Positions 1-11,095 of a stretch of 64,000 nucleotides of DNA are shown one piece after another (the stretch's first letter is position 1; each line of letters starts with the position of its first letter). The stretch is from positions 8,642,501 through 8,706,500 of the forward strand of contig JAVHKY010000001.1 of assembly GCA_035079385.1 (NCBI GenBank), in the 5' to 3' direction. Origin of the DNA: Aspidiotus rigidus. Taxonomy: Eukaryota > Arthropoda > Insecta > Hemiptera > Diaspididae. The notes under the pieces are model-generated. The model was given only the letters and a program-made list of their open reading frames with translations, was not told where the DNA came from and did not search any database. Made by a program: the position numbers and the translations under genes.

Positions 1-2528
1 TGATATAAAATTCGATAAGGATGAGTGCCTGCCTGAAGAAAAATTATGACCAAGAAAATATAAGTTCTAGCCTTTAATTATTTCCTACATCTGTTGTATC
101 AGTGTTATACCGTTCATTTTATGAGAAATGATGAATGATGTTGAAAAATCACTGCTTAGAAGCGAGTAATAAAGCACTTCAATGATGAAATTATAGTTCT
201 TTACTTCATATGAACAAGTTATTTAGATCTTTCTCAATATGGAACATAATTTTCAAACAAATTGAATGAGAAATCAAGGTTTATTTTTGTTTTTTATGTA
301 TCAACTTCCTGCACTTCTATATTTGAATTTAGAATTGAATAAAATACTCCATATAGTCGCTCAAATCACTATATTATTGTTGTAAAAATTTCTAGACCTC
401 TCCAGAATGATACAAAATCAAAAAATTCATGTAGAATAAGAATAATAATATCTCCAACTGTTTTCTTGTCTTAAATGTATAATGTAAATCAAATTCACCT
501 ATAGGATTCCTTTACACATTTCCTGAAATGAGAACCACACTGATCACGACATAGCACCAGCACACCTCGGAGTTGATAAAGTACTATCTTCATGAAATAG
601 TGGGAACAGTATGCCCCTCATGAACTTCCCTTTCAAAACATTTGTATTCGATCAGAAAATGACTCTTGGAGAAGTGACTAGAACGCAGTAACCATGTGTG
701 CTAATTGAGTGAAAGAGGAAAGTTGGACTGTTCATAATGATACAACAAAGAATTTCAAAAGAGCTAATTTTAGGCAATTTTCAAGCATTCAAAATGATTT
801 GTAGGAAACTTAGTAGGAGATTTCAGAAAACAGCAAACGGAATTCAGAGTCAAAAATACTTCTCGGAAGACATTTGCCACAGTTCATGTTCATTCCAAAA
901 GTTTGAAATTTGTTCGTGAGTATATATAATCCCTAGTTTGCTGTAGTCATTCCATTTTTTGTATCACGGTATAACACAAAAAAAAAACAAGAACGGAATT
1001 TTTAAGCTATACCAGACTCAACTTCGAGTGTGCAAGCTTCCTACTCTATACAACTGTAAGGTTTTTGATGATAGAAATAAGCATATCTTGGAGACGTTTA
1101 TTGAAGAGGACATATCGACATGAGCTTACGAGCGGTGCACAATTATGGTCGGTCACGTGCTAAGATCGCCACCTACGCGCGCAATTCATTTAATAGTATA
1201 CTGGGAGTAGAACCACTATAGAAATTGACTTTGAAAACGGGAATTCGACTGTAGCAGTCCAAGGAAGAAAAATGAAAAATTCTGAATAAATTTTGAATGA
1301 AGTCGAAAATTGATGTCACGAATCAAAATCTCTTTTTTTGCCAGATGCTCCTTTCAAAACTGCGCACACAAAAATATTCAACATTGGTTCTCTGAAGGAG
1401 AAAAAAAAATGACCGCAAATTTTTTACAATTTTTCGATTGCCCGGGGCCACTGGAACCGCAGGGATGAACTAAGCAAACAACGAAAATTTGGCAAAAGTT
1501 GGAGGATGCATACTTTACATACCATCATTCTGAACTTCTAGCTATCAGTTCTCACTTTTTCCGTACAATTTTCTCATTATTGTTAGCCAGGTCTCTCAAA
1601 AAATGTAAAAATCAATATACTTACCTAAAAAAAGTTCAAAATTATAATATGAAAAATATGTATCCTCCAACGTTTGACAGATTTTCGTTGTTTATTTCCA
1701 AGATGCGTATAGGTACGTGCATACGATGAACTGGGGATCTGAAAATTGTAATTCTCCCCATCCACGGTGACGTCCAAAATAAACTGCGGGTTCCGATATT
1801 TAAATTTGATGGCGCTTAAGGAAACTAAACGAAATTTTCTTACAATGGACTTTTCATTGAATTTTGATCATTCGTTAATATTATTTTGAAAAAGTAACGA
1901 AAAATATACATTTTCAAACACTTGTTCCAGATTATGATTACAACGTACTATGATCGAAATGTTCCCTGTGTGATCATATAGGAATGGATACAGTAATGAT
2001 AACGAAAATATTGCAGAATATTGCATACTATCAATCACAAATACATAAATACAAGTACTTTGGCCTGCGATCATGTATACTGATATGAGATAGAGACGTC
2101 ACGAGAACGTGGTCCATTGACTTGTTTTAGGCATGGTGCCATCCAACGCACCGGACTAAAAATTCTATTTTGCTTGAGGACACTTTTTAGCATCTTTTGT
2201 TTTGCAAAATCGGTCGCAATTTTTCATTATTCCGACTTGTTGCGTGATTTTTCATTCCCGTAAATACTTTGAGGAGGTTTACATATCAACATACCTAATC
2301 ATCACAAAGGAAGAAATCTTTTTCGATTTCTCTATTATTTATCACAAACGACTCAATATCAGGCCTGGAACGAGATATATTTCACACAAATTTTCACATC
2401 TTCCTATACTGTTTAGAAAATTCCTACTCCATATATTCATAGCTTTCTTAGGTTTTCCAGCTCGCTCTCCACCTCGAGTCCCAACCGACTTCTCTACCTG
2501 TTGAGCAGAATTTCGTCACACTTGGGAA
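1..2528. other. AT-rich non-coding stretch
   Basis: No gene is supported here. Open frames are short (under about 100 codons), have no recognisable domain and no convincing splice context. The DNA is AT-rich with short A and T runs, consistent with intergenic or intronic sequence. Confidence 0.6.
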
Positions 2529-2660
2529 CAGAAGAGACTTGTGACGCTCGTGACGGTAGTTTGTGACGGCAATCACCCATTTAAAAAGCAAAGTGATCCC
2601 TCTTTATGACCCAACTGTGATGCAAATGTGCGCCGTCACAACCCCGTCACGTGACGGCAT
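2529..2660. repeat. GTGACGG/CCGTCAC cluster with inverted copies
   Basis: GTGACG or its complement occurs repeatedly within about 130 bp. It includes an inverted pair (ttgtgacggc at 2561-2570, gccgtcacaa at 2632-2641) and a perfect 14-bp palindrome, ccgtcacgtgacgg, at 2645-2658. This could be the remnant of a small palindromic mobile element or a cluster of protein-binding sites; the sequence alone does not decide. Confidence 0.5.
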
Positions 2661-3599
2661 TTTGCACAACGGGATAGCCAGTCAAATCATTAACTTCAGA
2701 ACGAATTGTCCGCATAGATACATGCGACTCCTTTCTCCAATCGAATTTTATCTCATTATAGTTCGACCCTTACAAAAATATAAAAATGATTCTTCTTCCT
2801 TCTTTCAAGACAAGGTTTATGTACACATCAATTGTAACCGTTAGATATGCAAAGTAAAACGTAATACAGGTATATACGAAAATTAGAGAGGATGGTTTTT
2901 TTTAAATTCGCAATCCACAAACTATTCTACGCTCGTAAGTTTTACTGATATCAGCAGGGTCCTTACAAAAATATGTATAGTCCATGTACATGTTTGCAAC
3001 TTACTTCCTTGAAAACCCTGCAATTATTAACGACCTCCTCTTAGCTAGTTATTTCAAATAAGTGTCTCGTAGATTATAGACTCTGTATCACTACAGTACC
3101 GGTACACATTATAATATTGTACATACCTGTATGTACTTACAGAAAAAAACTTCTATCCATAATTCGATAGTTACTGCTGCATTCGGCTCACCAATATTAA
3201 TGATAGGGCATAGCGTTGTCTATTCCTGAATTGACCGCTCATTGGACAACAAATGACTTATAATTAATACTTTGATTGGATAACCACACGAGAGGACCTA
3301 GTTAATATTGTACACGAAAACAAGATGATATTCACAGGTCTAATATCTTGCGTATACATGTCTATAATCGCATTTGACAAGGATCGTAAGAGATCGAGGA
3401 AAAATCTGTTCTCTCATACCCACTCTTCGAGTACGATTGCATTCATAAAACATGAGAAATTAATACTAAAGGACTTTTTTAGTTTTATATCTGAACGGAA
3501 CATGATGATCATAAGGGCACACTAGGATGTTTTTTTACTACGAATAGTTTAGATACAATTTAGTACATTATTGAGAAGAAAAAAAAATTGACAACATTA
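2661..3599. other. AT-rich non-coding stretch
   Basis: Nothing recognisable beyond short chance frames. It ends at the target duplication of the hAT-type MITE. Confidence 0.5.
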
Positions 3600-3607
3600 C
3601 TTTAGAC

Positions 3608-3951
3608 CAGTGGTCCTCAACGGGTCGATCGCCAGCGTTCTCGAGCAATTGTAAAAAAAAAAAAAAAAAAAAGAAATCAATGTCTTAAATTCTTGAAAAA
3701 GATTGGAAATCGAGTGTTGCGAGAACATAAGAATATTCACGTTTTTTCGATGATTCATAATCTGAAGCGTAAATATACTATGGTATTGTGTGAAAATTTA
3801 CAAGTACCTACCATTCTAATTTCTCTCATTTTTTTATTACAAGTTTTAATAAATCATATAATGTTTCCTCCTACTCTTTTTTTTTGATCGATTGCGGAAT
3901 ATTCGGAAATTTTGAAAGTTAATCGTGGCTCAAAAAAGTTGAGTACCGCCG
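3608..3951. mobile_element. Small non-autonomous hAT-type element (MITE)
   Basis: The ends are imperfect inverted repeats: cagtggtcctcaac at the left, and at the right the complement of cggcggtactcaac. They are flanked by near-identical 8-bp direct repeats (ctttagac at 3600-3607, cttaagac at 3952-3959; one mismatch). The cagtggt...caac end type and an 8-bp target duplication are typical of hAT elements. The interior (344 bp) has no coding capacity and carries a 19-20 nt A run. Confidence 0.65.
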
Positions 3952-3959
3952 CTTAAGAC

Positions 3960-4515
3960 TATAAAGTCGAAATGCTCCAACTGATGAAAAATGGTCCATT
4001 TTATTTCGACTCGGAGTAGACCGAATTATGAACAATTATCAAGAAATTTAAACTAATTTATTTTGGTGGTAAATTATGATATTTCAGCATTTTATGCCTT
4101 TTAAGATAGGGATTACTCTTGGAAAATTGTCATGAAAATCCGTAACGAAACCTTGTTACTTGGAAAAATTCTATCCTCATCGGGTTACTCTAGGGAAATT
4201 GTCACGAAATTTGTAAAGATACATACCTTCATTATCATAGGCCCAACAAGTACAGTATACTACGTTTTTACTGGAATTATTCTTGGAAAAACCGTCATGG
4301 TTTTTGTCAGGGTTGATGACGTCTTTACTAATTTTGACCTGTGTCGAAAATCTGCAATTTTCGACTTTTCATCGCTGCGGCAATAGCCGACTGATAAACA
4401 AATAACGAAATCCATAGCAATGAAAAATCAACCCATTTTCAATATCTCTCTTCAAACTCTCTCATTAATCCTTTTCCACTGTCTACGAATTTCGATTACG
4501 AGTTACGTATAAACA
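3960..4515. other. Non-coding stretch upstream of a candidate exon
   Basis: No gene seen. It lies directly upstream of the ATG at 4516 and could hold a 5' untranslated region or promoter, but no motif strong enough to call was found. Confidence 0.4.
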
Positions 4516-4834
4516 ATGACAAACATTTGCGATACGATGTCGGATCAGCAGACGCCGACTCAGCAATTCATGATGGTTCCAATCGATGTAAGTACTTATT
4601 CTTAGACAATTCGACTCTTCTTATTATTCTGGTTCGACCCGTTAAGGACTTGTACGATCCACGACCTCAATCTTCTTTTATTTCTAATCGACTTACTCTC
4701 GTTCGCGAGACTGACGGATAGATGTTTTATTCTCTGTCCGTTAGATTCCCGATGATCCGTCGATGACGACCATGGTACACATTCAGACACGTTTCGGACT
4801 TATAATTATTCGATTTATCCTCTTAATTAAATAA
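4516..4834 (+). CDS. Candidate two-exon small gene or first exons of a larger gene
   Basis: Exon 1 (4516-4587) starts at ATG in an A-rich context (taaacaATG) and encodes 24 residues including MSDQQTPTQQFMMVPID. It ends at a strong donor, GAT|gtaagt, in phase 0. A pyrimidine-rich acceptor (ctctgtccgttag) at 4744 opens exon 2 in the same phase, beginning IPDDPSMTTM. Exon 2 can either leave at a weak donor (ATG|gtacac at 4774) or read 19 more codons to TAA at 4832-4834, which overlaps an AATAAA at 4830-4835. The Gln/Thr/Met-rich start resembles N-termini of regulatory proteins in style only. I do not recognise the family. A further open stretch after a tttcctcag acceptor (about 4874-5072) might be a later exon. 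Confidence 0.3.
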
Positions 4835-7800
4835 ATATATTTTATGTCTCTTGTACGTCTCGATATTTCCTCAGATTGAGTTTTCAGCACGTCTTCCACT
4901 GCAACAAAGCCACTCTAGCTATTCCCCCCTTTCGCATTTCCCACAACCTGTTTCAGGGACTTACATAAAAATGTCGACCTTCGCCACGCTCAATTTACTA
5001 GGTCCGACATACAGGATTTTGTACACGGCTGAGGATAAACTAGGAAAATCGATCTATTGTCTAGAATTATCCTAATTTTATCGCCTGCACTGCACCAGAC
5101 TAAAAGCTGATGGGTGAGATCAATAGTCTGTCATCGATATTTCGATAAAGAGATGCGACAAAGCACAGAATCTAACATGTCTCCTTCAGAGACACGTAAT
5201 GTAGCATTTTATATACGTTTACTTCCTATACACTTCGATCTAAGATATCAATTCTACCATTTATATCGATTTTTGATTCGTTAGTCATGATGACATTATA
5301 GTAACGTTCCCCTCGATCTGTATTTTCTAGCTTATAGTATAAACCTAGTATGAACTATAGCTGACTGCACAGAAACTGTATTGAGTTTTTGAAGATTGAG
5401 TCAGATAACTTATAATGGGAGGGGGAAGGTGGTTCTTGAAGAAATGGAAGGCTTAACTAGGAGTAGAAAGTTCAGCCTAAGATATTTGTGAAGTCAGAAT
5501 TTGAGGAGCCGGAGAGATTCACGAGACGAAATGTGAATAAGCGTGGGGAAGGGGGTGGATTGTAAGATGAAGGATTGGACAGTATAAGTGCAAGGAATTC
5601 ATGGTTAGTGTTAAAATGACTCGTGAGAATTCAAGGATAGTAATTATGTGTAAAAATATTGAAGTTAGAAATAAGAGATATCGGGGCAGGAAGCCTGTTG
5701 GTATAAGATGAATACAGAAAAATTAGATACGAATTGACCACACTGGCCGAATTCTTATTCAATTCTTGAATTGGTGCGAAGTTGTACAGATCTTGATAAA
5801 TTTTCAACATCTTCTCAGTGTTGATCGCCACCATTTATTATATATATTTAAGTCTGAAACACGTTGCAAGTTGATGGTGGCTAATTATTCAGTCCGCGAA
5901 TATCATCGAAGAATTCGAAACTAGAGCTATGGAGATTGCACCATAAATAAATTACTCGATGCACCTATACCTATATCTTCGAGAACGTCAACGTCTTTGA
6001 ACATTTCTAGATCACGTTTTTTGATAAGTGAGTGTTATTTCAGTCATACTCGATAACGTTTATATATGAGGTAACGTCATCGTGCCACAATGAAGCCTCT
6101 AACGAAATTTTTAAAAGCCAACGTACATTTTGTCAAAACGTGTTCGTACTTGATATCATTAATTGTTTCGTACAGACGGACACATGACATCTCAATACAA
6201 CGAGATGAAGAACGACTTTTTCCTCTCTTCTTTCTTAAACATCTCTCAAATCAGTTATCGCCGTGTTCGTCCGCTCGCAATGTCCACAATCCCTTCGTCT
6301 CCGTGTCTTCCTTTCCGCTATACACTTTTTCTCTTTTTAAACGTGAGTCGTATTTAACTGTAACGTAATTAAAGCGATATGGCTCTGCGGTCCGCAAGCT
6401 TCGTTCATTTCCATCGGCCGTACATCATCGCTTCGTGGAAATCTTTTTCTATATATTTTTTTTTCTTTTATTGAATTGATTAAACGCTTTGTTAACTTTA
6501 AAAATTGGTAACAGAGAAAAACGTAAAATTATTTTCTTTCTTTTTTTTTCCTTCTCTTCATTCTTCTGACTCTTTATTATCTTATCTTGCTCTTTTCCTC
6601 GTCGCTCTTTTTTCCTAATTCTAACAGTTTTCGTCGTTATGGGCAATTATGTGACCGAAGGCGGCGTTAACTGTTGCGGGACAAAAATCTATACCAGAAA
6701 ATTTACCAAAAATACGCAGTCATTGACGCGCGTTGTTTTATTCACGTCGTCTCCATCATTATCATCATCTATACATAAGATTAGACTTGGTGCGAATTAA
6801 AAATTTGAATTACCAACGGATTGTACGCAAAGTGCACATAGATTACATGCTGTTGGATGTGAAATGACGCGACGTAAAAGGAGGAAAATAAGAGAGAGAA
6901 AAAAAGGTCCAAGCACGTTCTCCGCACTGAGGAGTTATGAAGCTCCATGATACGCATTAACATTCTCGTGTCCCCACGAATTAAATACATTTTAAAAGTT
7001 ATACATCTATATAGGTATAACAAGTTATTATTACCGTTACAGGCTACAGTGTACTATATCGCATCCGTTATTAGCTGGCTTGATATCATTAAGAGTTTAA
7101 ACATCAACTTCTTCAATGCACCAGCGTGACGAAGATGTTATCGTTTCAACTTGAGTACAGCTGAGCATCTGAGTATCTCTTATTTTGGGACGTCGATAGA
7201 TTGCCCGTGCTATTTGTAACCTTCACTTCGAATGGACAATCTTCGAATTGCGAAATAGAATCATCGAAGCAGTAAGGTGATACTCATCAGTCTGATGGCG
7301 TTTCATTCATGCCATGAAAAATAATCATCTGTCGTAGCCATTGGTAATGTATTACATTCAGGAAGAAATTATGCCCTAAGTCTCTTGTGTCTCTATAAGT
7401 AAGAAGTTTTGCGACCAAAATGAGCATTCAGATAACTAGAAATTTGAATGGTGCAGTATTGGTGATTGATCCTTAAAACAGCGTCATCGTCTCAAGATTT
7501 TACGATGGAAATATTATTTAAAACTCCAATAAAAGAATCGTGTATCCGGAGTATGGATGTCAACTTTAACTCGCTAACGTTCCCATTAGTCGGGGGTGTC
7601 GACTAAGGTACAAAAAAGATGAATGATTTGTAAGCGTACCCGGAGATTGACTAGCAAAGGTTGACGTTGCGCGCATATCCAGAGTTTGAGAACAATCATG
7701 ATCCATTTTCCATCTCTTTGTGCATTAGCTGCAGAACAACTCCTTCTCGACAAGTGAGATAGAAAGGAGTCCTTACCAATCTTCAAAAACTAATGAATCC

Positions 7801-7922
7801 TTTTAACCCATCAAGTTGAACACAATTCTATTTCAATCTGCACATCAGCCTTTATTCTACGAGGTTGTACGACCAACTTCTAGATCGAAAACAAATATGG
7901 TCGGATGTGGAGATTTACGTAC
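4835..7922. other. Non-coding stretch with weak exon-like spots
   Basis: No gene is supported. Two weak exon-like spots exist on the plus strand: 4874-5072 after tttcctcag, and 6175-6368 after a tttcgtacag acceptor. Neither joins exon 1 at 4516 with clear phase and homology. The rest is AT-rich. Confidence 0.4.
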
Positions 7923-8782
7923 TAGTAGGGTCCTAATTGTAAATCCGCTCGATGTGGCTGTTAAAAGCAATTTTATGATTGATTATTGTTCTACATACTC
8001 AGGCAAACAAATGTAGCCTGTATGCCTATTTTTCTCACTCCCCGTTTTCCAAGGTACCACCCCCCAAATCTGAAACGCTCGTTTATCTCGAGAAATATTG
8101 ACTTTTAAAAAAAAGTTTTTAAACAAAAGTTGTTCCATTATATCTCTTCTACAACTTTACTTCTTATGAAAATTTCATTCTGAATAATCCTCACGCTTTA
8201 AATTTGAAAAAACATCGTAAAAAAAAATGAAGAATCACGTTTTTTACATTCTTAATGAGAAATTTCAAACATACAGTCAAATATATGATTACAAAAAATG
8301 TTTCGAATTCAATTTCCTTTCAAATGAGTATCAAGACAACTTCACCCCACCCCCGCCCCTCCTCGTACCTCGTAAACTATTTTATTAACGATGAATTTTC
8401 AATAGAAGGTAATTTCTATGGTAATTTTACTGAAAGAGACTATTATACATCTGAGTCAATAGCTGTTTGATTCAGTTTACAAAGCAATTCTGATAAATAT
8501 TACAATTATTTTTAACTTATGATTATTTTTACTTTATTTCCCATGAATTCTTTTCTCAAAATCTTCCAGGTCGCCATTCTTACTGTCGTTGTTGTCACAT
8601 TCTGCATTACACGCGCAAAGTTCAGAGCAGTTCATTTTATTTCTGAAGCACCCACACTTTCTCAAACACTTCTTTCGACATCTGCAATTAATCAATTCAA
8701 CTACAGCTAAAGGAGCTGGATTTTTGGTTGTAGTTTTCGTCTTGTAGTTACCATTGGGATCAACATTCTAACCATAGTCTTT
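7923..8782. repeat. Left arm of CXC foldback
   Basis: Inverted copy of 10185-11095, about 860 bp. Similarity runs from tagtaggg at the outer end to accatagtcttt at the inner end and stops abruptly outside these points. The outer half is non-coding; the inner half holds the minus-strand CXC tail. Confidence 0.85.
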
Positions 8783-10184
8783 GGGATCAAGGTCAACAAA
8801 CGCCAAACTTTCTGTCAAGTGACTTCATATATAAGAGACGTGGTTTGCTCTTTGGACGTGTTGCTCAAATGCGGCAGGAGAGGGAGGCAAATTTTCAGCC
8901 TTGCAACTTTTGTTGGAATAGAGATACCACCTCAAGTCTCCCAATGTATTTATTTTGTTGTTTTTGTACATTCGACACAACCATTTTTGTAAATTTTGAT
9001 AACAGGTGGGCTGTAAATGAGCATTGTATAGGTCGTTCAAATAACATAATTTGCTTTCTTCATCTTGGAGATAAAAAGCAAAACACCAATCTTCTGTTTT
9101 TCCCAAAAACTTTCCACTCACATTGGTCCCGGTGAATTCATAGAAAGCCAGAAAAGCTTGGTTTCAAGGTTTTCCCAGGCTTGCGCAAATAGGACCTAAG
9201 GGGATGGTTTGTCGATTCTTACCTCATCCGTACAGTACAAATATATTTCTCGGAAGACATTTTTCATTAAAATGAATTAAGAGCATTAAAACATTGGTAT
9301 CTGATAACATCACAGTAACAGAAGTGTTTTTTTTTTCCACAGTTGAAGCATGCAAAATGATAAGTATGTCAGCTTCTTTGTGTCTGTGGATTCTCAAATT
9401 CTTTGGTATGTTACAATTTCCTTTGGTCAAATTTTTGTATGTTACCATAATTGTTTTTTTGGGCTGTGGCAAAGTATTAAAGTATTCCATAACTTCAGAA
9501 ACAATAAGCTGAATAAGTTCTTTTTTTGATTGAAAATGACTGAACAGATCTTTGAATGAAATATTTTCAATATTACTCGCTGGTGTTTGTAGTAAGTTGA
9601 AATTCTACGTGCTCTTTTCCTTCTAGTGAGGTTTTTTTAAAGAATTTGGAATGTATCTGTCAAATACAAGTCACACTTTTTCAAAATTTTGAGTAGTTTG
9701 AACCAATTTTTGTAAAAAAGCTGATAAAAAATCCTTCATAGTTATGATTAGGTCAGTTTTAGTAACTGTATAAGCCAAGGCCATACCATTGATTATTATG
9801 ACTTTTTTACTAAAGCATTCAACAATTGAAGAATTTTGAGATGTACCAGAAGTAGTAGATATCTTGCATTGCCTTTTTTTATTAGATCTTCTAATTTATA
9901 AACCATTTTGGATTTATTAGAGGCTAAGAGTAGAGATCCATCGCTAGCAAATAGAGATTGGGGTATCACACTGAACTTAAATTGTATTATATGGCTTCTT
10001 TTATATCCAGCTTAGGGCATTTCCTTGCAGCAATAACAAATCTTTGAAGAAGATTCCTTTCCTCCTTAATTTTAATGACTTCATCCTTAATTTGAACTTC
10101 TTGTACAAGATTTTCTTAGGAAATGTCATTAATTTTTGATCCCAAATTGAAAGAGTTTCCTCATTCAATCTTTTTTTTAACAAA
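8534..10184 (-). pseudogene. Decayed transposon-borne protein with C-terminal CXC domain
   Basis: Read on the minus strand, fragments occur in the order expected for an uncharacterised family common in animal genomes. Near 10180-9890 there is a segment with KDLLLL and SLFASDGSLL-like text. At 9490-9224 comes HKEADILIILHAS followed by SVTVMLSDTNVLMLLIHF. At 9121-8825 comes FLGKTEDW...LPPSPAAFEQHVQRA. Last, at about 8700-8534, is the cysteine tail CRCRKKCLRKCGC...NCSELCACNAECD, ending at a stop at 8534-8536. Frameshifts and stops separate the blocks, so the gene is dead. The tail is inside the left arm. The family's biochemical role is not known to me; the conserved HKEAD and DTNV stretches suggest a nuclease-like fold, which is inference. 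Confidence 0.7.
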
Positions 10185-10460
10185 AAAGACTATGGTTGGG
10201 ATGTTGATCCCAATGGTAACTACAAGGCAAAAACTACAACCAAAAATCCAGCTCCTTTAGCTGTAATTGAATTGATTAAATGCAGATGTCAAAAGAAGTG
10301 TTTGAGAAAATGTGGGTGCTTCAGAAATAAAATGAACTGCTCTGAACTTTGCGCTTGTAATGCGGAATGTGACAACAACAACAATAACAACAACGAGAAC
10401 AGCGACCTGGAAGAATATGATGAAGTTGATGACAGGGACAAAGAGAACAACAAATTTTGA
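10185..10460 (+). pseudogene. Duplicated inverted CXC-domain tail in the right arm
   Basis: Plus-strand frame reading DPNGNYKAKTTTKNPAPLA, then an ATG-less join into CRCQKKCLRKCGCFRNKMN and CSELCACNAECDN, a poly-Asn run and an acidic tail, with a stop at 10458-10460. The cysteine spacing matches half of a Tesmin/TSO1-like CXC domain. The nearest ATG (10272) would give 62 residues. It is the mirror copy of the tail at 8534-8760 and retains an open frame, but it lacks the body of the protein. Confidence 0.7.
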
Positions 10461-11095
10461 GAAAAGAATTCATGGGAAATAAAGTAAAAATAATCATAAG
10501 TTAAAAATAATTGTAATATTTATCAGAATTGCTTTGTAAACTGAATCAAACAGCTATTGACTCAGATGTATAATAGTCTCTTTCAGTAAAATTACCATAG
10601 AAATTACTTTCTATTGAAAATTCATCGTTAATAAAATTGTTTACGAGGTAAGAGGAGGGGCGGGGGTGGGGTGAAGTTGTCTTGATACTCATTTGAAAGG
10701 AAATTGAATTCGAAACATTTTTTGTAATCATATCTGTATGTTTGAAATTTCTCATTAAGAATGTAAAAAATGTGCTTCTTCGTTTTTTTTACAATGTTTT
10801 TTCAAATTTAAAGCGTGAGGATTGTTCGAAATTAAATTTTCATAAGAAGTAAAGTTGTAGAAGAGATATAATGGAACAACTTTTGTTTAAAAAATTTTTT
10901 TAAAAAGTCAATATTTCTCTAGATAAACGAGCTTTTTAGATTTGGGGGTGGTACCTTGGAAAACGGGGAGTGAGAAAAATAGGCATACAGGCTACATTTG
11001 TTTGTCTGAGTATGTAGAACAATAATCAATCATAAAATTGCTTTTAACAACCACATCGAGCTGACGGGTTTTTCTGTACAATTGGGACCCTACTA
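10185..11095. repeat. Right arm of CXC foldback
   Basis: Inverted copy of 7923-8782, about 910 bp. It is slightly longer than the left arm because of extra coding sequence (acidic residues EEYDEVDDRDKE) and small indels. Confidence 0.85.

Larger units (their letters stand above)
7923..11095. mobile_element. Foldback DNA element with ~0.9 kb arms and a decayed CXC-family gene
   Basis: The left arm (7923-8782) is an inverted near-copy of the right arm (10185-11095). The ends read tagtagggtcc...ggaccctacta; flanks allow either a TA or a TAC duplication, so the target size is unresolved. Between the arms lie about 1.4 kb that encode, on the minus strand, a broken member of a widespread TE-borne protein family ending in a Tesmin/TSO1-like CXC tail. 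The arms are not just termini: each contains the 3' coding end of that gene, so the right arm looks like an inverted duplication of the gene's 3' end plus terminus. Right and left arms differ by small indels, including about 39 bp in the coding tail. Confidence 0.8.

Noticed and set aside
8255..8470. 71-codon frame duplicated at 10546-10755 as a conserved gene
   Set aside because: Both are in the foldback arms; the similarity is from the inverted duplication, and the true coding there is the CXC tail further in.
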